From assembly GCA_910589015.1 (NCBI GenBank), contig CAJUSA010000007.1, forward strand, positions 36,986-100,985: a DNA stretch of 64,000 bases. Direction: 5' to 3'. Source of the stretch: an uncultured Christensenellaceae bacterium. GTDB lineage: Bacteria > Bacillota > Clostridia > Christensenellales > Borkfalkiaceae. The stretch's first letter is position 1; each line of letters opens with the position of its first letter. The notes below the pieces were generated by a model that was given only the letters and a program-made list of their open reading frames with translations, searched no databases and had not been told where the DNA came from. The translations under genes and the position numbers were made by a program. Positions 25,294 through 34,330 of this stretch are shown here, in pieces.

Positions 25294-26354
25294 AAACGTA
25301 CGGCGTTATCATGGCGGGCGGGGGCGGCACGCGTTTCTGGCCGCTTTCCAGAAAAGAAACACCAAAACAGCTATTGAATTTAAGCGGAAATAACTTTATG
25401 GTCAACGAGGCGATCGAAAGATTGTCGCGTGTTGCAACATATAAGGATATTTTTGTTGTTACGAATGCTCTGCAAAAAAATAAATTGATGCAGATCATCG
25501 ATAAGCGGATCAAGCCCGATCACGTGCTCGTTGAATCGGCCGCACGGAATACCGCGCCCTGTATCGGGTATGCGGCGATTGAAATCATGAAAAAATACGG
25601 CGACGGGATCATGGTCATCACGCCTTCCGATGCCTATATACGGGATAGCGAAACCTTTGCCAATATTTTAAGAGTTGCTATCAAAACTGTGCGCGATACC
25701 GATAAACTTGTCACGATCGGCATCACGCCGACTTGTCCGTCAACGGCTTACGGTTATATAAAATACGAAGAATCTGCCGAAGAAGTTAAAAAAGTTCTTC
25801 GGTTTGTCGAAAAACCGAATCTGAAACTTGCAAAGAAGTATTGTAAAAGCGGTAATTTTGTTTGGAATAGCGGTATCTTTGTATGGAAGGCTTCGACGAT
25901 TCTGCAAAAGTATAAGGAATTTCTGCCTGACGTTTATGCTTGTCTGGAACAGCTTGCAGACGCGTTCGGACACGACGATGAAAAAGAAATTATCGAGAAT
26001 ATTTATCCCCTGATTCCGTCCATTTCCGTGGATTACGGCATCATGGAAAAATGCGACGACATCATGGTTGTTCCGGGCGAATTCGGTTGGAACGACGTAG
26101 GCAGTTGGGATACGTTCGGTGCGTTGCATGAGCCGGACGATAACGGAAACGTGGCTTTGGGAAATGTTATAACTTTCGATACGGCGAATTCTACCATATT
26201 GTCATCGGGTAGATTGGTTTCGGTAATCGGAGTAAAAGATTTAGTGGTCGTTGAAACGCCCGATGCGATTTTAGTTTGTGCGAAAGAAAAAGCGCAGGAC
26301 GTTAAAAAAGTAGTGGATGCATTAAAGAAAGAAGGGCGCGAGGAATTGCTCTGA
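25290..26354 (+). CDS. manC: Mannose-1-phosphate guanylyltransferase
   Basis: Makes GDP-mannose from mannose 1-phosphate and GTP. The 354-residue nucleotidyltransferase has the signature GGGGTRFWPLSRKETPKQ (about 10-27), VESAARNTAPCIGYAA, TPSDAYI, FVEKP and GEFGWNDVGSWDTF. It is the short form without the C-terminal cupin isomerase, so fructose-6-phosphate isomerisation to mannose 6-phosphate needs another gene. It overlaps the upstream glycosyltransferase by 4 nt and the next gene by 1 nt, meaning tight translational coupling. Confidence 0.95.
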   Translation: MKTYGVIMAGGGGTRFWPLSRKETPKQLLNLSGNNFMVNEAIERLSRVATYKDIFVVTNALQKNKLMQIIDKRIKPDHVLVESAARNTAPCIGYAAIEIMKKYGDGIMVITPSDAYIRDSETFANILRVAIKTVRDTDKLVTIGITPTCPSTAYGYIKYEESAEEVKKVLRFVEKPNLKLAKKYCKSGNFVWNSGIFVWKASTILQKYKEFLPDVYACLEQLADAFGHDDEKEIIENIYPLIPSISVDYGIMEKCDDIMVVPGEFGWNDVGSWDTFGALHEPDDNGNVALGNVITFDTANSTILSSGRLVSVIGVKDLVVVETPDAILVCAKEKAQDVKKVVDALKKEGREELL

Positions 26355-28120
26355 TGAATTATCGGGAAGAATACCGCAAATGGTGTACGGATCCTGTTTT
26401 CGATCGAAAAACACGGGAAGAATTACTTTCTCTTTGTGACGAAAAAGAAAAAGAGGATCGTTTTTATAAAGAACTTACATTCGGAACGGGCGGCTTGCGG
26501 GGTGTAGTCGGTGCAGGCACGAACCGCATGAATTTATATACGGTCGGGAAAGCGACGCAGGGTTTGGCGAATTTTATCAAAAGCCGTACGGGGAACGGAA
26601 GCGTGGTGATCGCGTACGACAGCAGAAAAATGTCTTTTGAGTTTGCGATGGATTCGGCATTGATTTTTGCGGCGAACGGAATAAAATGTTTTCTGTTTGA
26701 ATCATTAAGACCGACGCCCGAGCTATCGTTTGCGGTACGTGAATGCAAGGCAACGGCAGGCGTCGTCATTACCGCAAGCCATAATCCGCCGCAGTACAAC
26801 GGTTATAAAGTGTATTGGTCGGACGGCGGTCAGATCGTCGCGCCGTACGACAAGCTCATTCTATCGGAAATCGAAAAAATCAAAGATTACGCCTTGATTC
26901 AACGTATTTGTAAGGAACAAGCGCTTGCAAGCGGTTTGCTCTGTTTAATCGGTGAGGAAATCGACCATAAATATGATAGCGCGCTCAAGAGTCTTATTCT
27001 GAATCAAGCTGCGATCCGTCAATACGCAAACGATATTAAAATCGTCTATACTCCGTTGAACGGTACAGGCAATCTTCCCGTTCGTCGGATTTTGCACAAT
27101 CTCGGTTTTAAGCAGGTATGGGTCGTGCCCGAACAGGAAAAACCTGACGGAAATTTCCCGACGTTGGAATATCCGAATCCCGAGGATCCCAAGGCGTTTT
27201 CCTATGCGCTTTCGCTTGCGCGTGAGAAAGCTGCCGATCTTGTTCTTGCCACCGATCCCGATGCGGACAGGCTCGGAATTTATGTAAGAGATGCGAAAAC
27301 GGGTAAGTATATACCTTTTACGGGCAATATGAGCGGCGCGCTGATTGCGGAATATGTTTTATCGCAAAGGGATGCAAAAGGTCTGTTGCCGACGGAACGC
27401 AAAAACGGCGCGTTAATCACCACGATCGTATCTTCGAAAATGGCGTTTGATATTGCGGAAGCTTATGGATTAACGGTTATCGAAGTGTTGACCGGATTTA
27501 AGTATATCGGTGAACAGATCGAATTATTCGAGCAAGCAAGAAATAGAAACGGCGGCAAGTTGGATGCGGAAGCGGGGGCATATGAATTCGAATTCGGCTT
27601 TGAAGAAAGTTACGGCTGCTTAGCGGGAACTTATGCGCGGGATAAAGACGCCGTTGCGGCAGTTATGTTACTGTGCGAGGCGGCGGCATTCTATAAATCG
27701 CAGGGACTTACGCTTTGGGATCAGATGCAGACCATTTACCGAAAATACGGTTATTACGTCGAAGATTTGCAGAGCGTAACGTTGGAAGGAGTTGACGGGT
27801 TACAGCGTATCCATTCGATTATGAACAATTTGCGCAAGAATCCGCCCAAACGCATGGGTGAGTTGAAAGTGCTTGCTTTACGCGATTATGAGAATGGTCG
27901 GCGCGAAGATTTTGTAAGCGGAAAACGGCAGAAGATTGCATTGCCGAAAAGCAATGTTATGTATTTTGAATTGGAAAATAACGGTTGGTGTTGTGTTCGC
28001 CCTTCGGGCACGGAACCGAAAATCAAGTTTTATTTCGGCGTGAAAGAATCGACTTTGCAGTCGGCGCAAAAATTATTGAACGTACTTGAAACGCAAATGC
28101 TCTCTTTTGTAAAAGAATAA
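26354..28120 (+). CDS. Phosphohexomutase (phosphoglucomutase/phosphomannomutase)
   Basis: A 588-residue alpha-D-phosphohexomutase of the long PgcA-like type. Phosphoserine loop TASHNPPQYNGYK (Ser142), metal loop DPDADRLG (Asp301, 303, 305), sugar-binding EESYGCLAG and phosphate-binding RPSGTEPK near 550 are all present. It interconverts hexose 6- and 1-phosphates. Placed one base into manC, it likely supplies mannose 1-phosphate for GDP-mannose and glucose 1-phosphate for dTDP-glucose; sequence alone does not fix which sugar it prefers. Confidence 0.93.
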   Translation: MNYREEYRKWCTDPVFDRKTREELLSLCDEKEKEDRFYKELTFGTGGLRGVVGAGTNRMNLYTVGKATQGLANFIKSRTGNGSVVIAYDSRKMSFEFAMDSALIFAANGIKCFLFESLRPTPELSFAVRECKATAGVVITASHNPPQYNGYKVYWSDGGQIVAPYDKLILSEIEKIKDYALIQRICKEQALASGLLCLIGEEIDHKYDSALKSLILNQAAIRQYANDIKIVYTPLNGTGNLPVRRILHNLGFKQVWVVPEQEKPDGNFPTLEYPNPEDPKAFSYALSLAREKAADLVLATDPDADRLGIYVRDAKTGKYIPFTGNMSGALIAEYVLSQRDAKGLLPTERKNGALITTIVSSKMAFDIAEAYGLTVIEVLTGFKYIGEQIELFEQARNRNGGKLDAEAGAYEFEFGFEESYGCLAGTYARDKDAVAAVMLLCEAAAFYKSQGLTLWDQMQTIYRKYGYYVEDLQSVTLEGVDGLQRIHSIMNNLRKNPPKRMGELKVLALRDYENGRREDFVSGKRQKIALPKSNVMYFELENNGWCCVRPSGTEPKIKFYFGVKESTLQSAQKLLNVLETQMLSFVKE

Positions 28121-28134
28121 GGATTGGTTCAGGG

Positions 28135-29166
28135 ATGAAAATCGCAATTGATTGCAGATATTTGGGAATGTCCGGAATTGGTAGGGTTTGCGAAGGCATT
28201 ATTGACAACGTAGATTATTCGCAGAATACTTTTTATTTGATCGGTAAAGTTTCCCGGTTGCAAAAGTATAGCAATGCAATCATAGTTGCCGATGAAAGTA
28301 ATCCGTTTTCCAAAAGAGGATTACTGCGCTTTAACAAAAAGAGAATAAATCGGGAATGCGATGTTTTGATTATTCCGAACTTTATTATCCCGATCGGAAT
28401 CAATATACCCGTTCATATTGTGATGCACGATTTGATTTTTTTGGATGTAAAGGAAACGGTAAACGGGAAATTCGATTATTTTATAAAAAAGTTTCTTTTG
28501 AAGCGCGGTATGAAAAAGGCAAAATCGGTGGCTTGTGTGTCGGCATTTACAAAATCCAGATGCGAACATTATTTTGCCGAATATGCTAACAAATGTTATG
28601 TGAATTATAACGGTTTGTCGGAAGATATTAAAGATTATAAGCGAATGCATTTGAACGCGGAAAAAGAGAACGTCGTAGTTTATGTTGGAAATGTAAAAAG
28701 GCATAAAGGGTTACCGACCCTTCTTGGTGCGTTTTCAAAGGTCGAAGATTCTTCGTTGAAATTAAAAATAATCGGAGAACGCGAAGGATTTCTTACCGGT
28801 CTGAATCTGAACGAAGAGGATTATCCTAACGTGGAATTTACGGGCAGACTTGATAATGAAGCGTTGTATTCGCAGATTCAAAGAGCAAAATTTTTAGTGC
28901 AACCTTCCATTTATGAAGGATTCGGTTTGCCGCCGCTTGAAGCGTTGTATTTAGGTACTCAGCCGATTCTTTCGGATATAGATGTTTTTCGGGAAATATA
29001 TTCCAATTTGCCTGTAAAATATTTTGTTGATGAGATGGATCTGGTGGAAAAGATAAAACAAAATCCCGAAACGATTGATTGCGCGGATAAATTAGAAGTT
29101 GCATTCAATTATCAAAATTTTACGCGAAAAATCATGTGTACGATTCAGGAAATCGCATTATATTAG
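28135..29166 (+). CDS. GT4-type glycosyltransferase
   Basis: A 343-residue GT4 enzyme. It begins MKIAIDCRYLGMSGIGRV, has CVSAFTKSRCEHYF in the acceptor domain, YVGNVKRHKGLPTLLGAF at the donor domain start, and the EX7E region PSIYEGFGLPPLEALYLG. The donor sugar is unknown. From this gene onward base composition drops sharply (codons such as TTA, ATA, AAA and TTT dominate), which marks the acquired centre of the locus. It starts 14 nt after the phosphohexomutase; a 138-nt AT-rich gap without clear features follows. Confidence 0.87.
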   Translation: MKIAIDCRYLGMSGIGRVCEGIIDNVDYSQNTFYLIGKVSRLQKYSNAIIVADESNPFSKRGLLRFNKKRINRECDVLIIPNFIIPIGINIPVHIVMHDLIFLDVKETVNGKFDYFIKKFLLKRGMKKAKSVACVSAFTKSRCEHYFAEYANKCYVNYNGLSEDIKDYKRMHLNAEKENVVVYVGNVKRHKGLPTLLGAFSKVEDSSLKLKIIGEREGFLTGLNLNEEDYPNVEFTGRLDNEALYSQIQRAKFLVQPSIYEGFGLPPLEALYLGTQPILSDIDVFREIYSNLPVKYFVDEMDLVEKIKQNPETIDCADKLEVAFNYQNFTRKIMCTIQEIALY

Positions 29167-29304
29167 GAAAATATTACAGTTTATATAGAAGGAACTCTAA
29201 TGCTGAAAAAATGAGAAACATGTGGATTTTATGCGAAAAAGATTAGTTTTTTCCCAAATTAAGTTGATAATTTAATAAGGATGGCACAATAAATACAAAA
29301 GATT

Positions 29305-30375
29305 ATGAAAAACATAGTTTTTTTTATTCAAAATATTTCTCATTCGGCAGGAAGTGAAAGGGTCACTTCCATTTTGGCAAACAGTTTATGCGCCAAGGGT
29401 TATCATGTAACAATATTAAGTATTTGTGGAAAAAATAGTTGTTTTTATGAATTAGACAGCCGGATAGAACTTAAAACACTGTTTAACAAAGAGAATGTAG
29501 ACAATAAGAAATCATTTTTTCAAGTGTATTTTAAGTTGAGAAAATTTTATAAATCGCACAAAACAGATTTGGTTATCGATGTTTTCGCTTCTTTAAGCAT
29601 ATATACTTTGGATTTGAAGCGAAAATTTGGTTTTAAAAATATAACGTGGGAACATTTTAACAGCTTTGCAAATGTAGGTTTTAATAAAATCGGCAGAAAA
29701 TATGCTGCTAAAAAGTCAGATTGTATTGTAGTATTAACCGATATTGATAAAAGTCATTATCAAAAAATTTTTCCACGTATGAGTGCGAGAATTGAGAGAA
29801 TATTTAATCCTTTGCCGTATAAAAATGAAGCTTTGGATTTAAGTGAAAGACGGAATATCGTTTTGAGCGTTGGAAGATTGACATATCAAAAAGGATTTGA
29901 TGTGATGATTAAAGCTTGGAACAAAATAGACAAGAAGGGTTGGCAATTATTGATTATAGGGGAAGGGGAAGAAGAACAACAACTAAACGAAATAATTAAA
30001 GATTCGAATTGCGAAAATATATGTTTGTTACCTTCTACTAGCAAAATTGAGGGTTATTACAAACAGGCAAAAATATACTTATCCACATCGCGTTTCGAAG
30101 GGTTGCCTATGACGATGTTGGAAGCGCAGGCTTTCGGTATTCCGATTATTTCATTTGATTATAATACCGGCCCGAAAGATATAATAAATCATGCAGAAAA
30201 CGGTTTTTTGATAGAGAATAATAATGTGGATATGTTATGTGAATATATCACTTCATTGTTATGCGATGAGGAAAAAATAAAGGAATTTTCTTATAATGCT
30301 TTTGAAAGCAGTAAACGGTTTGAAAGTTCGATTATTATTTCCCAATGGTTGAAACTAATAGAGGAACTTATATGA
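29305..30375 (+). CDS. GT4-type glycosyltransferase
   Basis: A 356-residue GT4 enzyme of the type found in exopolysaccharide loci. The acceptor domain has FIQNISHSAGSERVTSILA, the donor domain has SVGRLTYQKGFDVMIKAW and IIGEGEEEQQLNEII, and the EX7E region is STSRFEGLPMTMLEAQAFG followed by FDYNTGP. It is very AT-rich. The stop overlaps the start of the polymerase gene (ATGA), so the two are coupled. There is no clear Shine-Dalgarno before the ATG. Confidence 0.87.
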   Translation: MKNIVFFIQNISHSAGSERVTSILANSLCAKGYHVTILSICGKNSCFYELDSRIELKTLFNKENVDNKKSFFQVYFKLRKFYKSHKTDLVIDVFASLSIYTLDLKRKFGFKNITWEHFNSFANVGFNKIGRKYAAKKSDCIVVLTDIDKSHYQKIFPRMSARIERIFNPLPYKNEALDLSERRNIVLSVGRLTYQKGFDVMIKAWNKIDKKGWQLLIIGEGEEEQQLNEIIKDSNCENICLLPSTSKIEGYYKQAKIYLSTSRFEGLPMTMLEAQAFGIPIISFDYNTGPKDIINHAENGFLIENNNVDMLCEYITSLLCDEEKIKEFSYNAFESSKRFESSIIISQWLKLIEELI

Positions 30376-31523
30376 TATATTTATTGGTTTTTTCGTTATC
30401 ATCATTTTTTTTGTATGTGGCGGAAAAACAAATAAATTCTTTGAATAAAAAAGTTTTGACATTTATTGCCTTATTGCTTCCGATATTATTAGCTACTTTA
30501 AGGAACGAGAGGGTAGGTATTGATGTTGAAACATATATGAAACCGTTATATCTTTGTTCTATGCGATCAAAGAATATCGGATCGTTTTTTGCTAACATGA
30601 AATCAGAATATGCCCTCATGCATTTGGATTATGGTTATGCGCTGATGGGTTATTTCGCAAGTAAAATTACGGGCGGTTTATGGGGAATATTTCTGGTTAA
30701 TAGTTTGCTTTGTATTTTGCCGTTATACTTCGGAATAGTCAAATATAATAAAATTTTGAAGTGCAATGTCAATGTCGGATCAAAAGAAGTTCCGATATGG
30801 ATTGCAATGTTTATTTTTTATTGTTTATTTTACAATAACTCATTAAATCAAGTTCGGCAGATAATCACTTGTGCACTTTTGTTTTACGGTTTTATGTCGT
30901 TATTAAGAAAAGAATATATTCGGGGCATATTTGTGTTTTTAGTGGCGTGTACGTTTCACAAAGCCTCTTTTATTTTTCTTTATATCGCTATTGTATATGG
31001 TTTCGCAAGAAGTAAAAATAAAAATTGGAGAATTATTTTATTATTTTCTTTGATAGTTTTTTTAATTTTCAGTATCCAGATTTTTTATTTCGGAATGAAT
31101 ATATTAAATGCTTTAGGGTTAGTGCCGGAAAAATATTATGGGGAAATATTTAATAAAGAATATGGCGATCGAGATGTAAATCTAAGCTGGTTGTTCATCG
31201 CTTTGGTGATGCTCGTGATAACGGCTTTGAATCTTTATAACAACCGACAGGATGTAATGGCAAGATTTTTGTTTTTGATTACATTCAGCTTTATATCATT
31301 GTTTAATCTGTCTTCTTATTTTTCGAGTTTTGGACGGATACAGTTGTATTTTATGATCTATGCTTCGATTTGTTTGCCTTTATTTGCAACTGCGGGACAA
31401 AGTTTGATAAAAGAAAGCAAAATTGCATCGAATATAATATGTATTATTGTTCCCTTGTTATATTGGTTTGTAGCTGTTTACTTGTTTGATTATACAGGTA
31501 CGATACCGTATTATTTTATTTAG
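30372..31523 (+). CDS. wzy: EpsG-like polysaccharide polymerase (Wzy)
   Basis: A 383-residue membrane protein with about ten hydrophobic helices that looks like the EpsG/Wzy family, which joins lipid-linked repeat units outside the membrane. Visible family features are RNERVGIDVETY shortly after the second helix, GYALMGYFAS, and NSLNQVRQIITCALLFYGF. Wzy proteins differ greatly in sequence between strains, so the assignment rests on topology, these EpsG-like blocks and context between glycosyltransferases and a flippase. ATG at 30372 is chosen because it overlaps the previous stop. Confidence 0.82.
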   Translation: MIYLLVFSLSSFFLYVAEKQINSLNKKVLTFIALLLPILLATLRNERVGIDVETYMKPLYLCSMRSKNIGSFFANMKSEYALMHLDYGYALMGYFASKITGGLWGIFLVNSLLCILPLYFGIVKYNKILKCNVNVGSKEVPIWIAMFIFYCLFYNNSLNQVRQIITCALLFYGFMSLLRKEYIRGIFVFLVACTFHKASFIFLYIAIVYGFARSKNKNWRIILLFSLIVFLIFSIQIFYFGMNILNALGLVPEKYYGEIFNKEYGDRDVNLSWLFIALVMLVITALNLYNNRQDVMARFLFLITFSFISLFNLSSYFSSFGRIQLYFMIYASICLPLFATAGQSLIKESKIASNIICIIVPLLYWFVAVYLFDYTGTIPYYFI

Positions 31524-31537
31524 AAAGAGGTTTTACC

Positions 31538-32647
31538 GTGAAAAAGATATTGGTTGTTGCTCTGTATCCCAATGAATCTTGTCCCGTGTTTTCTTTACAT
31601 TTTGCAAAAGCTTTGTTGCGTAATGGCTGTTCTGTGTATGCTATCCTGCCACAGAATGTGATTAATAAAGAAGAGTGGCTTGAAACTTTGTCTTCAGATC
31701 AAATTTGTTTTATTGATAATGAAAAAGGAAAGGGCTGGAAAGGTAAAATACAAAAATATTCTAATATATTCAAATTCATATTATTTAGAAAAAAATTTTT
31801 GCAATCAATTTTGAAGATTAAATTTGATATCGTTTTCTATACGTTTTTCCACAGATGGAATGCATTGTTGAAAAGATATCTATTCAGCAAACGCCATATT
31901 TTGTTTGTTCATGATCCGATTCCGCATTCGGATGAGCATGCAAATCGCAAGAATAGACAGAAAAAACAAATTAAAAACATGGACGCAATTATTGTTTTAT
32001 CGAAAAAATTTATTCCCTTATGTCAAAGTGAATTTGGATTGTCAGTCGATAAAATTTTATACATGCCGCATTGTTTGATGCATTATGGCGGTGATAAAAG
32101 AGTGCAGTTTGATAAAAACAAAGAAATAAATTTCTTATTTTTCGGCAGGATAACAAGTTATAAAGGATTGGATGTTTTAATTAAGGCTTATCGAAAATTA
32201 GAAGAATTTAATACAAAAGTGAAATTAACAATCGCGGGGAACGGCGATTTTGATTCATATATGGAAGAATTCTCTAATTTGAAAAACGCTTTATTGATTA
32301 ATCGATATATTCAGGATGAAGAGATTAAAGATATATTTTTGCAAGAGAATACAATCTGCGTATTGCCTTATATTGACGCAACACAATCGGGAGTTATACC
32401 TATTGCATATGAATACGGGAACCCTGTAATTGCAAGCGATACAGGCGGGTTGAAAGAACAATTATTTGAAGGCGAGGTCGGCATATTTTGTTTACCGAAT
32501 GATGTTGAGTCGTTATTTCAGAAGATGTTTGATGTCGTAAACAATACGGATTTAATTTTCTCGCAATCGGAGCAAATGATTCACTTTTCTTCTAAGTTGA
32601 ATTGGGAATATGCAACAAATGTTTTATTGGACACTATAACATTATAA
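31538..32647 (+). CDS. GT4-type glycosyltransferase
   Basis: A 369-residue GT4 enzyme starting at GTG, with AAGAGG 8 nt upstream. It has FVHDPIPHSDEHANRKNR at the acceptor site, FFGRITSYKGLDVLIKAYRKL at the donor domain, IAGNGDFDSYMEEF, and PYIDATQSGVIPIAYEYGNP in place of a strict EX7E motif (Gln-Ser-Gly replaces the first Glu region), as in a subset of exopolysaccharide GT4 enzymes. It is strongly AT-rich. It is the fourth glycosyltransferase of the locus, so with a separate initiating enzyme the repeat unit could hold about five sugars. Confidence 0.85.
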   Translation: MKKILVVALYPNESCPVFSLHFAKALLRNGCSVYAILPQNVINKEEWLETLSSDQICFIDNEKGKGWKGKIQKYSNIFKFILFRKKFLQSILKIKFDIVFYTFFHRWNALLKRYLFSKRHILFVHDPIPHSDEHANRKNRQKKQIKNMDAIIVLSKKFIPLCQSEFGLSVDKILYMPHCLMHYGGDKRVQFDKNKEINFLFFGRITSYKGLDVLIKAYRKLEEFNTKVKLTIAGNGDFDSYMEEFSNLKNALLINRYIQDEEIKDIFLQENTICVLPYIDATQSGVIPIAYEYGNPVIASDTGGLKEQLFEGEVGIFCLPNDVESLFQKMFDVVNNTDLIFSQSEQMIHFSSKLNWEYATNVLLDTITL

Positions 32648-32674
32648 ATAATTCATTTTTAGAAGGTTTATTTC

Positions 32675-34246
32675 ATGGCGAAAAAATATGGTATATTAAA
32701 TGTATCCGTATCTGTTATATTTAAGATTTTTCTGTTGATAGGCAATTTGCTTGTAAGAAGATATTTAATCCAGTGTATTGGAAATGAAATCAACGGACTT
32801 AATTCATTATATATCAGTATACTTGATTTTTTGTCCGTAACAGAACTTGGAATCGGGACGGCAATTACTTTTTGCATGTATCGGCCTATTGTAAAAGGCG
32901 AACTGGATAAAGTATCCGCTTTGTATGGTCTTTTTACAAAGATTTATTTAATTATCAGTGCGGTTATAACTTTAGCAGGATTAGGCGTGATGTTTTTTTT
33001 GCCTGTTTTAGCAAAAGGTTATGCCTTAAAAAATAGCGAGCTGTATTTAACATTTTTTTTAATGTTGATCTCGGTAGTTATTACTTATTTATTTGCATCG
33101 AAAACATCGTTGTTGAATGCTTATAAAAATAACTACATTACAACCGCAATTTCGTCTTCGGGGCAGTTGCTTCAATTTTTATTGCAAATAATTGTTTTAA
33201 TTTATACAAAGTCGTTTTTTTGGTTTTTGATTTGCAGGGTTTTGTCTTCGTTGTTGCAATGGGGCGTTACAGAAATTGTTGCGCGCGTAAAATATAACCC
33301 GATCATCAAAAACAAACAGAAAATCGATCCGGAAACCAAGAAAGAAGTAACGAAAAACGTAAAAGCCATGTTCATGCATAAGATCGGTAATATGCTTGTA
33401 AACACGGCCGATAGTGTAATTATATCGGCGTTTATCGGTGTTATTGTTCTTGGTAAATATACAAATTATACAATAATCGTTTCTGCGTTGACGGGCGTGT
33501 TGATGTTGTTTTTTACGCCGCTCACCTCGGTGATCGGACATCTGTGCATAGAAGAAGACAAGAGTGCCGTCAAAAAATATCTTAACTTCTTCCATACCTT
33601 TAATTTTATCCTCGGCACGGTGTTCTTTTTGGGGTATTACGGCATTATCGATAATCTCGTCAACATCTGTTTTAAGAGCAACGAAGAGTTGGAACTCGTG
33701 AAAAGCGTTTCGTTCATTATTACGCTCAATTATTTTATTCAGTTTATGCGGCAGGCGACCATGCTGTTTCGGGACGCGACGGGTACGTTTTATAACGACA
33801 GATGGAAACCGTTGTTCGAAGGCTTGCTCAATATCGGGCTTTCGATCGGGTTTGTCTATCTGTTCGGATATTTATTCGGCGAAGACTTTGCCGTGGTCGG
33901 TGTGATCGTGGCGACGATCATAACAAACTTAACCATTTGTCACATTGTCGAACCGCACGTTCTTTATAAATACGCGCTCGGCGATAAACCGACAAAGTAT
34001 TATATCCGCAATTACCTGTATATCGTTGCCTTTGCGGCGGCGTTGGTCGTGTTGCATTTTTGCATGCAGAGTTATCAGAGCGAATGGAAAGAACTGCTCG
34101 TGAACGGGTGTATTGCCGTTGCGATTGCGGTGATTCCTTGTACGGCGGCAATTTTGACCGATCGGGATTTCCGACACCATATCAAAAACGTATTGTTGAA
34201 AATTAAGAAAAAATTCCGAAAACAAAAGGAAGAGACGCCGTCGTAA
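32675..34246 (+). CDS. wzx: Wzx-type polysaccharide flippase
   Basis: A 523-residue MOP-superfamily exporter with about 14 membrane helices that moves the lipid-linked repeat unit to the outer face. It starts with GILNVSVSVIFKIFLLIGNLLVRRYLI, typical of the polysaccharide transport branch, and ends in a basic tail. Composition changes inside the gene: up to about 33.25 kb codons are AT-rich as in the island, and after that they become GC-rich as in the backbone. This suggests that recombination replaced the 5' part. It is the last gene of the locus and is followed by a terminator. Confidence 0.88.
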   Translation: MAKKYGILNVSVSVIFKIFLLIGNLLVRRYLIQCIGNEINGLNSLYISILDFLSVTELGIGTAITFCMYRPIVKGELDKVSALYGLFTKIYLIISAVITLAGLGVMFFLPVLAKGYALKNSELYLTFFLMLISVVITYLFASKTSLLNAYKNNYITTAISSSGQLLQFLLQIIVLIYTKSFFWFLICRVLSSLLQWGVTEIVARVKYNPIIKNKQKIDPETKKEVTKNVKAMFMHKIGNMLVNTADSVIISAFIGVIVLGKYTNYTIIVSALTGVLMLFFTPLTSVIGHLCIEEDKSAVKKYLNFFHTFNFILGTVFFLGYYGIIDNLVNICFKSNEELELVKSVSFIITLNYFIQFMRQATMLFRDATGTFYNDRWKPLFEGLLNIGLSIGFVYLFGYLFGEDFAVVGVIVATIITNLTICHIVEPHVLYKYALGDKPTKYYIRNYLYIVAFAAALVVLHFCMQSYQSEWKELLVNGCIAVAIAVIPCTAAILTDRDFRHHIKNVLLKIKKKFRKQKEETPS

Positions 34247-34262
34247 CAAATGATAAAACCGA

Positions 34263-34293
34263 AAAAGACTTGCCATGGGCAGGTCTTTTTTTG
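34263..34293 (+). terminator. Terminator of polysaccharide locus
   Basis: AAAGACTTGCC pairs with GGCAGGTCTTT (one G-T pair) across an ATG loop, followed by a T-run. It begins 17 nt after the wzx stop. Confidence 0.85.
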
Positions 34294-34330
34294 CATAATT
34301 TTTCCGCAGAGAGGGAAACTGTTAGGGAAC

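Noticed and set aside
29167..29304. Remnant gene or promoter in the AT-rich gap between two glycosyltransferase genes
   Set aside because: Only very short frames and AT-rich sequence; no promoter with proper spacing and no recognisable protein fragment.
34250..34330. Longer SpoVAD starting at 34250, and a sigma-G promoter with -10 CATAATT before spoVAD
   Set aside because: The extension would translate through the wzx terminator. The sigma-G-like boxes match only partly, with 16-nt spacing, and overlap the hairpin.
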